From Seison nebaliae (lineage: Eukaryota; Rotifera; Pararotatoria; Seisonacea; Seisonidae), in NCBI GenBank assembly GCA_023231475.1, contig JALJEE010000561.1, forward strand, positions 1 to 64,000: a stretch of DNA of 64,000 nt, read 5' to 3'. Shown here one piece after another: positions 26,244-39,553 of this stretch (its first letter is position 1; every line of letters begins with the position of its first letter). The notes beneath the pieces are model-generated. The model was given only the letters and a program-made list of their open reading frames with translations, searched no databases and was not told where the DNA came from. The position numbers and the translations under genes are program-made.

Positions 26244-26531
26244 TGTTCTCGAATATAATTGTGATGTCTGGTTATTGAAAATCAGTTGGACGAGAACGAA
26301 ATACATTGTTCTTATGAATACCGCTCGAACGAATTTTCTCATTTCGTTCGCGAACGCTTTCTATAAAAATTTTATAAAAATTTCCCAGACAAAATAAAAA
26401 ATGAATCAAATGACATGTATACAGTGAGAATTTAGGCAGTTATGAAAAAATTCTTATTTTCAAGATGAATGAAGAAAAATTTTAGTCCTAGAAAAATTTC
26501 AACGCTAGCGACTTGTTAGCGTGAAGAAATG

Positions 26532-27060
26532 TTAAATTGGATAAGTTCTCATCTGTGAGACAATTTCTTTTCGGGATGTAAATATCCCCACCGATGAGAA
26601 CATTTGTTCCGACTTTAAAAAATTTGTGGAGATGCAATTAATTTCCTTAGCAATTTTATAAAGAATGGGCAAAGTTTTTTGGTTTCTTAACCAATATTCT
26701 TCGAAACCTTCATGCTTCAAACGCTTACATTCGATGGAATACCTAGCCATATCATCCGATAAATCCTGATTCTCTTCAACCTTTTCTTGTATTGCGTTGA
26801 ATTTTATTTGGCCCGTATCGGTATATTCCAATTCTTCGTCATCGTCATCGGGAATAAACTATTGTTTCAATTTTGAAAGATTCGCAAACGTTACTCAATA
26901 TTGACGCCAGTTTATCTCCGACCAAATTCTTGTTCATTTTTTTCAATTCCCGTGGTCCGAACAAAGGATTAACGTATGCTGCGGCGATTAGGAATTTATT
27001 TTCCAAATAACAATCGAGCCGAAATAATTATTTATTCCAACGAATCGTTGGAATGATATA
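26532..27060 (-). pseudogene. hAT transposase remnant, C-terminal dimerisation region
   Basis: The frame at 26532-26831 encodes a typical hAT C-terminal dimerisation segment: EEYWLRNQKTLPILYKIAKE, then STNFLKSEQMFSSVGIFTSRKE. Further upstream on the same strand, about 26870-27040, another frame reads LENKFLIAAAYVNPLFG, like the segment that precedes this domain in hAT enzymes. A frame change and stops separate the two parts, and no N-terminal zinc finger or catalytic core is visible. The element is dead. Confidence 0.75.
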
Positions 27061-30000
27061 CGAATTTGAATTGTGGAAATTTATTAGAAAGTAGACAAGT
27101 GGAGTAGTTGATGGATAGTAAGAATTGAATATTCATAGACACAATCGTCAATTGAGCACTACCAGATGAGAGTAACATGTCGTCGAATTAACGATGTTTG
27201 TTTTAATTCAGCAAATTGATGGCGGAAATTTTCCTTTTACAAATGTTCGTCTGTACCAACTGAAAAGACGATTCGTCGGACCTTAATCGACTTAATTATT
27301 ATGATTCTGTTATTGTGTAGAATGGAATGATGATTGAGAGTTAGGACATTTCACTCTCTGACGAGAAAGCCGATAATGTTTTGAAGTTTTTTTTGGGAGA
27401 AGAATTGTTATAAATAAATTCATTGAATTCGATCAATACGAGCAGAATATAATAAGAGAGATGATAAAGATATGTAACATTGTTGAGGATGTTGATAAAG
27501 AACGATGTTCCGGAGTAATAATTGTTACTCTTCCATATATGTGCACATGATATATGCATTTGTACCTTCTTCTTTCCTACACGTTTGAAAGAATTTGTTT
27601 GAAAAGATGTATTGAAATCGAAGACAGAAACATACAATAAAAATAGATAGAATATTCAATAAACTTCTACATAGGAATCTAATATTTACATTCATCCCAA
27701 TACATGATCATATTTCATGCAGATATGAAAATCGTCTAAATATATTACATAAATTTTTCTATAGATCTCACTCGCTAACTAAATACGTCGTACGTATGTC
27801 AATCTTCAAAACATTTTCTCGATACCTTCATCAATGCACATGTGTGCGACATCTCGCTCCCTAATTCACGGGTGTTAGCAAGTATTACTTTTTTTTTTGA
27901 AACGAAAAAAAAACAGAAGAGAATTCATTCCGAATCGTCTCTAGTTAACAGGCAATTTGCTCATTTGCGTAGAATTAATAATAAAATCTCGTTTTCCAAT
28001 AGTCTTCTTACCATTGAAATTTCCACTATTTTTATTATTATTATTCCTATTTACCGAACGTAAAAAATGAGTGGAATCGAAAACATTTATTCGAACTAGC
28101 AAACATCGGCCACACAAAATCCCAACTCTACTACAAGTGAAGTAAAGAAAGTCTCAATGGGAAATATGGAAGAATCGGGAAGAAATTCACCTTTAGAGGT
28201 AGAGGATGGCAAATTAAAATTTTCCCTCAAAAATTCCTTTTCGAGTAATTTACTCGGAGTAAATTGGGAAGGAAAGGAGGGAGAGGCGGTTTTAAATGAA
28301 TGAAAAGAAGGAGTTAATACTGAAGGGACATGTGAGAATGAGGAAAGGATCTAATTAATATTGTATAAATTAGGGACAATAATTTATGTATCTTCCCCGA
28401 TGATGAAAGGAGGGGAAGCATCAGGATCAAAATAATAATGGATGAATATTGATCATTGTTGAATATCATTTACATCAAGTTGCTCTCTCATTCCTCTTGC
28501 GTCTTTCTCCTTCATCTCATCTGTCGCCAATATTTCCTTTCGAGTCATAAGTCATCGATTTCTTAAATTGGAAGTTTCGTTTTGATGCTCATCTAAAAGA
28601 AACAATAATGTACTCCATTTATCGCATAAAAAGGAATGGAATGACAGTTCGGAAATGAACGTGAATAATTATTATTGTACGGAAGAAATAGGAAAAGTAA
28701 TTACTTCTTCTTTTTTTTGATATGATGTAAAATGCGACTAACTACAACGAAGATGTTGACTCTGCATTACATTCTGCTCATCAACCTCGTATTTAACTAA
28801 TGTTAACATATCAACATTTTATTTCTTTCATGATTAACACATCATCATCATCATCCACTAATGCATAGATGTGTCTCTAGAAATTAATGTCGGAGTGAGT
28901 CTATGACGACATTGAAACAAACGGAATGAACACGATTATTATTTGATCGGCAACAAAATTTTATTTATGACATCGAATTCTTCTTTCTTCAATTTAGGTC
29001 ACTAATCAATGAGTCCATTACTCATTCGTCCATCCAAATTCTTTTAATAATTTCTCCCATACCTTTTCTCCAATTAGATACCACCATCAACAACAACACC
29101 ACCACCATCATCATCATTTCTAACGAATTCTTCTTTAACACATTCTCGTCATTCCCAACAAGTTAATTCGCAGACTACAAATCGTAGTTTTCATCCAAAC
29201 ATGCACGTATTCTTCCCATATCAAATTCTCGCTGACGACATATCAGCTTCATCTTTTCTTTCATCCGATATCTTCCTCTCATTAATGTTCTGTGACTATC
29301 TATTCATGTTTTAATGGAATCCGTGAAATATTTTAAATGGATTTCATTTGAAAGAAGATTGGAAGAATGGTCGTTCGAATTTCCAAAAGATAACTCACAT
29401 CATCATATCAAGCAGAAATGAGCGATCGATTAGAGAAACGACCATAGTCGAGATATCATTTATAATAAAATTGGATAATTTTATGAGAAATTCACCATCC
29501 ACCACATCGATCAATTGAGCACAGATAGATTTGGTTCATTCAGTTCTCATTTCTATCCAGAATTTATACCATATACCTACCTGTCTCTTACAATACGTTA
29601 GTAACCAAATTAGAATATTCGATTTTCCCGATTTGAATTGGGTGGAGTTGAAGAATGGTTTTCCACCATGATTTATCTCCTGTCATATGATTTTTATGTA
29701 CTTCAATTACTAATCGTTGGGAATTGACGAATTACCTGTATTTCATCATTTTATTCATTGCTGTCGTTCCGCTGCTGTTCTTATTAGGAGACGTAGTAGC
29801 AGTTCGTTGTAATAGTGGCCGTTTTAGTAGCGGTGTCACAATTTCTAATGAATTAGTCACCCGTCAATCAAATAGAAAGAACACATCGTTTCCAGTTAAC
29901 TCATTGTAATAAATATTCAAAAATTTCATGCATTTCTCCTTTCTGTTCAAACAGATTGATATTCAATGGAAGTCGATGTGTAAATGAGATTTTATTCTTC

Positions 30001-30700
30001 ATCTCCCTTCAAAGAACTGGGAAAGATAGAAAACATCATTCTGAGTCAACTCATTCATTTTCTCCATTCGAACCCGCCTAATAATTCACTTCCTCCTAAT
30101 TCTTTCTTTTCACCTTATTTCATTTCAAACTTCAAATGTTCATTTGTAAAAAGTCTTCGTTTGTAAAAAATGTTTCGTTTGGAAATTGAATTATTTCTAT
30201 TAATTAGCCAATATAAGTCCTAGTAACAATCGATAAAGTTGCTTTCATGTTCAATTAATTAGTTAGGAGAATACCTCCAAAGAAATTAATCAGAGGAAAT
30301 AATTCGATTGATTCCTCTCATTTCTGAAAAAAAAACGAATATTCTACCTTCTTTTTTTTCCGATAAGGCAAATGCCAATTTGGTGTCAACGAATTGCTTC
30401 AGTTTTATTTCATTCAACTCTAAAATGAAATTCCTGTCGATTCTCCAGTGTTACCTTCCTCTTCTAAAGATAATGCGAACATAAAGTTGAGCGAAGAGTG
30501 AAATTGAGAAAAAAAAGAGAGAAATTATAATAACAATTTAGAATCATCTGTCAATTGAACAAAATAGAGAAAGTTGACTGAATAACAAAATCATGAAACT
30601 AACTAGAATATAACTCTTGCACGAAAAAAATTTACATTTTTTAAAGATTATTCCTTCTAGAATCTAGATGTTATCCTTCCAACATCGCACTAATATTTAG
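27061..30700. other. Intergenic, no supported gene
   Basis: AT-rich sequence with scattered short frames. A hydrophobic frame at 29689-29907 lacks an ATG. It could splice (donor near 29904, acceptor near 29954) toward the open frame that begins at 30701, but I cannot support this firmly. Confidence 0.45.
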
Positions 30701-30714
30701 TGTATGGCGAACAA

Positions 30715-31932
30715 ATGTTTCGCTCATTCCAATCGTCAATTTCGAGTCTGTTGACTGGTAGCACATCGCCAGTAGTGAGTGAGGGAGAATCTACTAAAAA
30801 GAAATATCGACAAGACACGAGACAATATCGTCATCTTTCTACTTCAGTGAATGTTCTCGATGAAATTAATAAGGAATTCCTCCATCGTCAGGAGATGACG
30901 GAGGAAGATATCAGAAATATGGATTCCAATCCTCCAAAACTCATCGATAAACATAGTTCGTTGAACGACTGCAGTTCTGATATGGTGAGAAAAAATAGTC
31001 ATCGATCGAATCAGCAACAAATTTGTGACAAACTGGATGTTGTTCCTTCTTCCGGTTCAACAATGAAAACAGGAACGACATCGTCTCTCTTACCGTCAGA
31101 TGTCAACATTGTTAATTATGCTAATAGTGATTATGGTACAATCTCATTATCGTCATCATCAGCCATCACAAACCATACAGATAAGATGGTTGAAGGAAGA
31201 GATCGAGCTAATAGTCATCATCAGAATAATAACGATGAGAATGATGATAGGAAAATTGATAATAATTTAATAAATCAATTTAATACGGAACGACAAGATA
31301 TTGAGCAACCAGAAAACGAACGATCCTTCAATGAACTTAAACAACATGCTGATAATATATCGGACGAATTATTCATTATCGAACAACAAACACAGTATGA
31401 AATGAAAAGTTTCGACATAGAAAATATGTCGGAAATTCGTCACAGTTTCATCGACATTGCACAAAATGACGAGACAAGTGAAACTCAAGAAAAACAATCA
31501 ACGTCAATTATTACTAAAGTTCTTTTTTTATTTCTATTCATTTCGTCTTTTCCCTCAATATCTCTTACGCTCCAACCTAAATTTTTTGTTGATAACTTTC
31601 TATTTTTACTCATAATAATCGTCATTCGAATAAACAACATCATTCACAATGATGCACAATGGAACTTGTATGTCATAAGATTCCTTTCAATTATTCTTAT
31701 CTTCTTTCTTTCCCGTACGATCAAACTAATTATCATAAAAACAGTTGTTGTTATCGAGAAGATGTTTATGAGGAATAGATTTACTATTTTTTTTATCCAC
31801 AAACCAATTTGTTTGTTTGTTGAGAAGTCGGTCGTATTTTTGATAAAGTCACGACAATTATATTCCCAAAATGCTGGAATTGTAGCGTGCACATACAATT
31901 GGAAGATATATATTATTTATAACTGTTTATAA
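30715..31932 (+). CDS. Uncharacterised protein, polar N-terminus and hydrophobic C-terminus
   Basis: An open frame follows an acceptor-like TTTAG ending at 30700; the first ATG is 30715, giving 405 residues. Residues 1-265 are polar and rich in Ser, Asn, Asp and Gln, with codon use like the real genes nearby (EFLHRQEMTEEDIRNMD and similar). From about 31520 the frame becomes strongly hydrophobic and AT-rich, with about three possible membrane segments, and stays open for another 135 codons. Either this is a membrane protein with a cytosolic N-terminal domain, or a donor at about 31519 (GTTCTT) ends the exon and the rest is intron. I recognise no family. Confidence 0.4.
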   Translation: MFRSFQSSISSLLTGSTSPVVSEGESTKKKYRQDTRQYRHLSTSVNVLDEINKEFLHRQEMTEEDIRNMDSNPPKLIDKHSSLNDCSSDMVRKNSHRSNQQQICDKLDVVPSSGSTMKTGTTSSLLPSDVNIVNYANSDYGTISLSSSSAITNHTDKMVEGRDRANSHHQNNNDENDDRKIDNNLINQFNTERQDIEQPENERSFNELKQHADNISDELFIIEQQTQYEMKSFDIENMSEIRHSFIDIAQNDETSETQEKQSTSIITKVLFLFLFISSFPSISLTLQPKFFVDNFLFLLIIIVIRINNIIHNDAQWNLYVIRFLSIILIFFLSRTIKLIIIKTVVVIEKMFMRNRFTIFFIHKPICLFVEKSVVFLIKSRQLYSQNAGIVACTYNWKIYIIYNCL

Positions 31933-32055
31933 TTTATCACTGGTGATGATGACGATGAGGATGACACTTACTCGTTTTGTATCTCTGACATGCAATATCG
32001 TTGTCGTAAGGAAAAAACGAGATAATTAATGGTGAAATTCGAATAAAAAACATCG

Positions 32056-32280
32056 ATGAAACTTTCCGTCGAGAATTTCGTTGATTGTTACAGGGAATTA
32101 TTGACGGAATTAATGATAAATTGTTATTTGATTACAGAACAAGCCTATGAGTTGCTCCAATTAAGTTTAACCGCTGAATTTTTTTTTGAAGAAGATAAAT
32201 ATGGGCTGTTGCGAGAAGGAAAAGTCGTCGCATTATCTATCAATTTCTCCCGTTCATTCGCCTTAGAGAGCGAAAGTTAG
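32056..32280 (+). CDS. Possible small ORF or last exon, unknown
   Basis: A 74-residue frame from ATG 32056, higher in GC than its flanks (MKLSVENFVDCYRELLTELM at the start, acidic FFEEDKYGLLREGK later). It follows the 30.7-kb open frame by 120 nt on the same strand, so it could be a terminal exon of that gene. No domain is recognised. Confidence 0.25.
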   Translation: MKLSVENFVDCYRELLTELMINCYLITEQAYELLQLSLTAEFFFEEDKYGLLREGKVVALSINFSRSFALESES

Positions 32281-35200
32281 ATGAATAATCAATTATTATT
32301 CAACAAAATGCCTCAGCAAAGAATTCGAATGAGAGTAGAGGAAGGACATTATTCCCTGCCTATTCCTCATTTATCGATTTTCTTTTTTTTATTTTTCATT
32401 CTGAGAAGATTTTTCACTGCGAAAATGTAATTTTTCTATGTCGCTAAATCGAATAATTCCGATTTGGCATCTTATTACTATACACATTATTCCTCAATAT
32501 GACCATGATTTTTATTAATATGCCATTATGTTGGGAAAGTGATTCCTTGTATTATCTTTCCATTAATCCATTCTTACTCAACCATATCCAACAAAAGCAT
32601 CCACTCATCCTCTCTCATCCCGTCCCGTCGGAGAAGGAAGGAAATCTAATATACTTTTTTCTTTATTCAGATTGGAAATCATAATCATTCGACTTCTAAT
32701 TTTCTAATGCACACCATACCATGTATGGCATCGATCGATTCAAACATAATTGTTACCGATTTGGTTAGTTTCAAACTTGTTCAACTCAACAACCATCATC
32801 TTTCCTTGCATAAAGTGTGCGTAGGGAATTTAGTAGAAAGTATAATATAAATTTTTTTAATTTTTATTTCTTCTTATTATTTCATTCATGTCTTCCTGCC
32901 AATAAAACGAAGTTAATGAATTTCCGTGAATCCATTACACTCACAATTATTATAATTCATGTAATTTAAAATTGCTATATCATCATACTTAATTGTTATT
33001 TTGTTTACTAAAAGAAATTACTAATTTTAGATATGTTAGTCGATCAATTTCATGTATATTATCATTTAGAGTGATATAATGGAAAGATTAATAGAATTGG
33101 TGTGAAGATTAGTGCATTTGGGAAGCGAGGAATGACATAACATTATTTTTCCAGTAATAATTACTAATTTTCTGTTTTCTGATTTTCGCTAATAATTATA
33201 TTTCTCCATAATCTTTCTTCATGCTGTTATTGTTATTATTCATCTGATGTTAAGTAGAATGAGTCGATTTGTGGAATGGAAGACGAGTAAGGAAAATAAA
33301 TATAAATAATTTTTATAACATAAATGCATTTCCAGTTGACATGCGAATTAATTTACTAAAGAATTGTATAGATTCGGCGATATTCGGATGAAAAGAAAAG
33401 GAGGAACGAATATCATCCATATATACGTTCGATTTGAATAGAAAAAAATAAAAGAAGGAGAATTGGATGAGAGAAAGAATGATAAACATTCGAGAAATAA
33501 TATGGAATGGAGGAGCATATACGTATATATATATATAATCAGAGTTTGCTTGCATTTCTTGCATATTTATTCTCTTTGACAATTTTGTTCTTTTATTATT
33601 AGTCGTTATCGCCGATTATTTATTTCTTCCTTTCATAATTCCTTTATGAAACTATCGAGAATGTCATATATAATTGTTTTTCTTTCACATTACGTCTTCT
33701 CCATTAAATTTCCAGCGAATAGACAAATCTGGGAGAAAAGAGAAGCAATTCCCATGTCTTTCCGCTCATTTTTCTTCCAACCATTGTTTGGTGAAGTATC
33801 ATCGTTTGACGATATCAAATGAAAAAATTGGTTAATGTTAGTTAATAAAATGAAAATAATTCTCTTCTCGAATTAATTACTGGAATGATCGTGTCGAATG
33901 AGGATGAAGATTTCCTTAATAAGGTTAAGTAGTTGGAGAAGAGATGATTGGGATAAGTTAAATATTTTCCTTAAACAAACAATCACACAGTCCGATTTTG
34001 GATAAGAAGAACGGATTTGCTTAACTTTGTAAGTAGAACTGTGCACAGTATGAGTGATTATTTAAACTACAGTTTCTAAGAAATGTTTGGGCAGAATAGA
34101 GAAATACGGGTCCTTAGTAATAGGTTTCGAGGGAAATTATGAAAATGTAGAGATAAGTTTCTTTTAGTGCCTCCATTATTTCCCCATCGAGAATTTTACG
34201 TCATTCGTTCAATTTCTTTATTTACTAAGAAATTTATGTATGGATGACACAACAAACAAATATATAATAATTATGAATGTAATGCATAGATGAGATGAGG
34301 TATGGCAGTCGGATGTTGATATGTGCGCCCCAATACTAATATTGTGCACGATATATGCACACCTGTAGGTGTCAGTGCTAATATTGAGATTCGAATGAGA
34401 AACGAAGCAGGAAGAATGAATGATCTGTCTTATTATTTGATGACAGATTTATTCCTATTTTATTTTCATTATTAATCGTCGAATAATAAGAAAGATTATT
34501 AAGAAGCATATCGTCATATCAAATGATTACATTCCAAATAGAAATTGGAAATGTTTCCTTCCAATCCGTCATTCCACACACAAACACACAAACACACACA
34601 CTCTCACACACATACACACACACACACATTGAAATGTGACGGAGAACTCACACGATTGATATTTATTAGAAAGATGTTTATTATAAATAAATTTATTGTT
34701 CAATAACGTAATAATGAAATATGTAGATAAGAATATGTGCAGAAGAACACGAACAGAAAGCCAAGAGTAAGTAACTCCATTTCAACAAACGATTAAGATA
34801 TAAAGAGATATTGTTCTTATTATTATTATTGTCTAATATTATGTAAATAATTATTTTTATGCACTTTCGATACTTCTCTATCGACTTGCGCTCGATGACT
34901 GTGTATCTAACATCTCCTATTGTCTCTTTCATAACTATGACAATAAAGAAATAAAAGTTGAAATACATTTCCAGTGAGAGAATGACAGAAACCTTTCCAT
35001 CCATCAAAGACACACGACTAGTCAATTTGTTACTCATTTATGGGTTGGTCGTAGAAACTTCGGAAGAAACTTCTTCAAGTCCTTTGTAAGATATAAAAAA
35101 TAAATTTACGTGTAAATCTCTTATCGTACAGATTAGAAAGGGAAACAATACTCTCGAAAAATTCTCGTCTCCAATTCGTCTTCGACATGAAAACTATAAA

Positions 35201-35493
35201 GTTTATATTGGAGAATATTTAGACTATAAATGTACATAATAGATATAGAGAATATGAATATGGATAAGTATTGAAGAATAATTAAATCATGCATTCTCTT
35301 ATGGGTAATTAATTGAAAGAAATGAAAATGTCAAAATGTTAATTGGAAGAACTTTCGATTTTCAACTGCCACATCGACTGGTGGTCGGGGAACGTCATAG
35401 GAATATTATTAATCTACCGAATTGTTCAACGGAAATTTCATTATCTCATTTCATATTTTTCATTTAATATATCTTCGCCTTTCGTTTTCACAG
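32281..35493. other. Intergenic, no gene seen
   Basis: AT-rich noncoding sequence with a CA microsatellite. Frames on the minus strand near 33.4 and 34.8 kb are short and featureless. Confidence 0.5.
34575..34628. repeat. CA microsatellite
   Basis: Imperfect (CA)n run interrupted by AAA and TCT units, noncoding. Confidence 0.85.
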
Positions 35494-35505
35494 GATTCCT
35501 TTAAG
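35494..35505 (+). other. Candidate 12-nt microexon of the coiled-coil gene
   Basis: GATTCCTTTAAG lies between a good acceptor (TTTTCACAG) and a GTATTA donor, and is in phase with the exon at 35638, adding Asp-Ser-Phe-Lys. The further upstream exon with the start codon was not found. RNA data are required to accept it. Confidence 0.3.
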
Positions 35506-35637
35506 GTATTATATATATTATATAAACGAAGTTTATTTATAAATTATAATTATTTTGAGAAATTGAAAGAATTATAAAAAAAATTAAAGGAATTTAAACG
35601 AAATTATAAAATTTCCTTTTATTTTCTCAATTTATAG

Positions 35638-38600
35638 ACATTGGATAATATCGATAGTGATCGTAAATTGAATAGTGATGTTGTATCGATCGCGTCAACG
35701 AAATTGATTGACGAGAATAATTTGAGGAATAATCTGTCTAGTTCGTATAATTGTTTCTTTGAATATTGGATGAATGTTTCGTTTTGTCAAACAGATGATG
35801 GTTTAATTGAGACATCGTCGAGTAACAAATCGAATTATTCGGAACAAGAGAATACGAGTGAAGATATGTCGATCGATCCTTTGCAATTCAATGCGTTAGT
35901 CGACACTAATGAAGCATTACGTACCGAGTTGAAACGATTAGCGCCACTTGAGGTCGATTATCAGAAATTGGAAGTTGAATATAAGAAATGTATATTGAAG
36001 TCGGAGGAATTGCAACAAGAAGTCGATAACGAACGAGGAACTACGAAGATTCTCGAGCAGCAACTGAAGGAGTTGGAGAGAACGTGCGATAATTTGAAGG
36101 AAATCACGACGACAGCTACGTCGGATGACGAGAAATTGAACATTATCCAAAACGAATTACGTCGAGCGCAACATGAGAATGATCAATTACGGACAGTAGC
36201 GAACGATTTCGCCAAAGAGAATGAGATGTTGGAGCAACAATTGACAGTCAATCGACAAATGATTGAAAGTTTAGAAGACGAATTGAAGAATGTCAAGAGT
36301 GATGTCGATCAGGAGAAGAAGAAGAAAATAGAGGAGAAGGAACATCTTCATCAATCCACTTCCTCCACCTCACTCATTCAGACGAATGAAAAGGAGATGA
36401 ATGAACGAATATCGATGTATGAGGAGGAGAATATTCGTATGCAAAAAGACTACGGTGACAAATTCCATGAAATGACGAGAGAGATGAATGAATTGAAACA
36501 ACAGAATGACCACTTCCATCAAACAACTATTGAGTTAAATGATGAGAAATCGAAACATAATTCTCAAATGGAAGACTTGAAAAGGAATCATGAGAATCGT
36601 TTAATGGAAATTGAGAATGATCATAAAGAGAAATTAGATAATTTACAAAGAATAAACGATTCGATTATCAATGAATTGAATGAGCAATTGACAGATAATC
36701 GGAAAGAGATTCAACATATCGATCAAGAGTCGAAGAGGAGAATTGAAAATTATGAAATTCAATTCAAACAATTAAATGAGGAGATGAGAAGATTGGTGGA
36801 AGAACGTGATGAATTGAGATATCATATCGAACAAAATCAATGTAAAACGGAAGTGAATGAAGATCTCATTCAACGATATTCCACCATCCAGAATGAAGTG
36901 GAAACGACGCAACAAACGTGCAATTTGGAACGAGAAGAGAAAGAAGAATGTCAAAAATTATTGAAAGATCTCAACAATCAATATGCAACGTTGACGGAGA
37001 AGAATGAGGAACTGATTGACGAATTGAATGAATCGGAGAAGAGGAATGAGATTCTAAAAAAAGAAATATTGGAAGAAGAAAAAAAAATCGATGAAATGAG
37101 AAGAGAATTCGATGAACGAACGAAATTGCAGGAAGAAGAAAGATCGACAATCCATCAGCAAATGAATATTTATTGTCAGAACTTTGAAGAATTACAAGAG
37201 AAATATGACGAGATGGAATCGCATCAAAAACAAATCGATCGACAACATCAGAATGAAATTGAGACGTGTATGATGGAATTGCAAAGTTTGAGAAGTCAAA
37301 ATGAAATTCTGTCGAACGATAAATGTTCGTTGCAACAACGTGTGAGTTGTTTGTCGACGGACGGCGAAGAATTGAGAGAACAACAAAAATATAACGATGG
37401 TTTAGAAGAGGAATTGAGAAAGGAGGAAGAAAAAGTGACTGATCTAATTGAATTGTTTAAGAAGAAGGAAGATGAATTGGAGAAAGAGTTCAATGGACAA
37501 CGAGAATGTTTGATGAAAGAGAATGAGATGGTCGTAATGGAACACAATCAGAAATATGATGAATTACAAGAACAATTATTTATGGAGAAACAGACGTTCC
37601 AACTTCAAATTCAAGAAGCAAAAAATGAAATTAAAATGATGATGGACGAAAAAAATGATTATCAAATGGAAGTACAATCGATGAAGAAAGTGTGTAATGA
37701 TCAGGAGATGAGATTGGAAGATCTGATGGAGAAGAACGAAGCTCTACTCTCAGGAAATGAGGATTTGGAATGTCAAGTAAAAGAATTACATTCCACCATC
37801 CACCAATTAGATAATCAACTATTAATCAAGAACAACACCAAGAACGAGGAGAAGGAGAAAGAAGATGAAAAAGAATTATTTGATGTATCGATGCAAACTG
37901 ATGAGATGTTGTCAATTCATGACGATCATCAAACGATGTTAAATGGAGAAGATAATGAATATGATGAGGATGAAGAGGAGGAGAAGAAAGAGAAGTGTGA
38001 CGTGGGAATTCTAACAAATATTTATGGAAATTCCGATTACTTGTCGGATGAGGATAGTACTGAACTCATTGAACTACGCTCGAACAATGCCACGTTGACG
38101 AGAGAGTTGAGACAACTAATTGCCGAATATCAAGAACTGCAGAATCAGTATGATACCATACGATTATCATTGGAGACAAGCGAACAAGAACGAACATTAT
38201 TAGCAGAGAAGTTGGAAGATCTACCAGACATTGCTGAACTGCAACAGGAAGTTAGTGAGAATAATCGAATTATCTTAACTAAATTATCTGGTAACTTTTC
38301 CTATTCCCTTTTGAGGGAATTGTCGAACTAGAAAAGAAATTTTGTTTTCGTAGGAAAATGTCGAGGGAAAAAAAGATTACTGTCATTCGAACTAACAATA
38401 TCCTTCTTTCCTTTTCTCTTATTTGTACTCATCGGAGTATCCTAATCGATTTCCTCTTTCAACATTTTGTCTAGTTACACAAATATCAAAAGAAATGCGA
38501 TGAACAAGAATCGGAAATTAAGGAACAAAGAAATCAAATGAATATATTAGAGAGTCAGATCAATGTGCTGGAAGAGAGTCAATTAACTAGTTTCAATGAG

Positions 38601-39485
38601 AAGAAATTGGAAGATGAATCGTTCAAATGTGAAATGGAGAAGTTAAAGAAGGAGCTAATGGAATTAAGAGAAGAAAAGGATGAATTGGAATATAATCAGT
38701 CGCTATTGAAAACACAATTAATTAATTCAGAAGATAATTCGAAGAATTTGCAGAAACAATTCGAGGAACAAGAAATCAACTCGAAACGAAACATGCCAAC
38801 CATCAACAATACACCTGTTAGTGTCTCTTCTGATTATCGGGAATGGTTGAAATTAAATGTTTTTTAGAATCTCAATAATGATTTGGAAGTAATTCGATCG
38901 ACTATCAAAAGCTTGGAGAATAATTTATTGGGAAATTTAAAAGACAAATGCTCATATCAAATGATCGATCAATCAGCATTAGTATCGACGTTGCAGCAGG
39001 TCGAGAACCGTTTACATTACATCGAACAATCACAACAAAATCAGGAAGTCGTTCTAAATCAGACGGCGAAGATCGCGACAGAACAAATGGAAATCTTATC
39101 TCGGAATCGAAGTCCATCCATTTTGAAGGAGACGAAGGGAATGAATACTTCCGATTCGTTTATGTCTCTCAAGAATCCGTTTGAGGCACCTCGCAGTCAT
39201 AGTCATATGAATGTGAACAATAATTTTTTGAATAGTGATCTCCAAAAATGGAATTATGACGAGAAAGAAGATACGATTAAACTCAAACATTTCCTTTCAA
39301 TGTCATCCTTACATCCATTAAATGATCTTCAATCGATTTTGAAGGATCGACAAGAATTGGAGAATTTCCTCCTTACCAAATGTCAACAACAACATCTGGT
39401 GACATCGCCACTTAATAACACCAATAATAGTTGTAGTAGTAGTAGTGGTGGTAGTATGGGTGGTGGGAGTTCGAATAAAAAGATA

Positions 39486-39553
<68 letters not shown>

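Noticed and set aside
38331-38474. Coiled-coil gene ending at the stop near 38329
   Set aside because: A phase-0 GTTAGT donor at 38251 joined to the acceptor at 38474 continues the coiled coil smoothly.
38865-38867. In-frame TAG in the coiled-coil gene as a sign of a pseudogene or readthrough
   Set aside because: A 51-nt intron with GTTAGT donor and TTTTTTAG acceptor removes it and keeps the frame.
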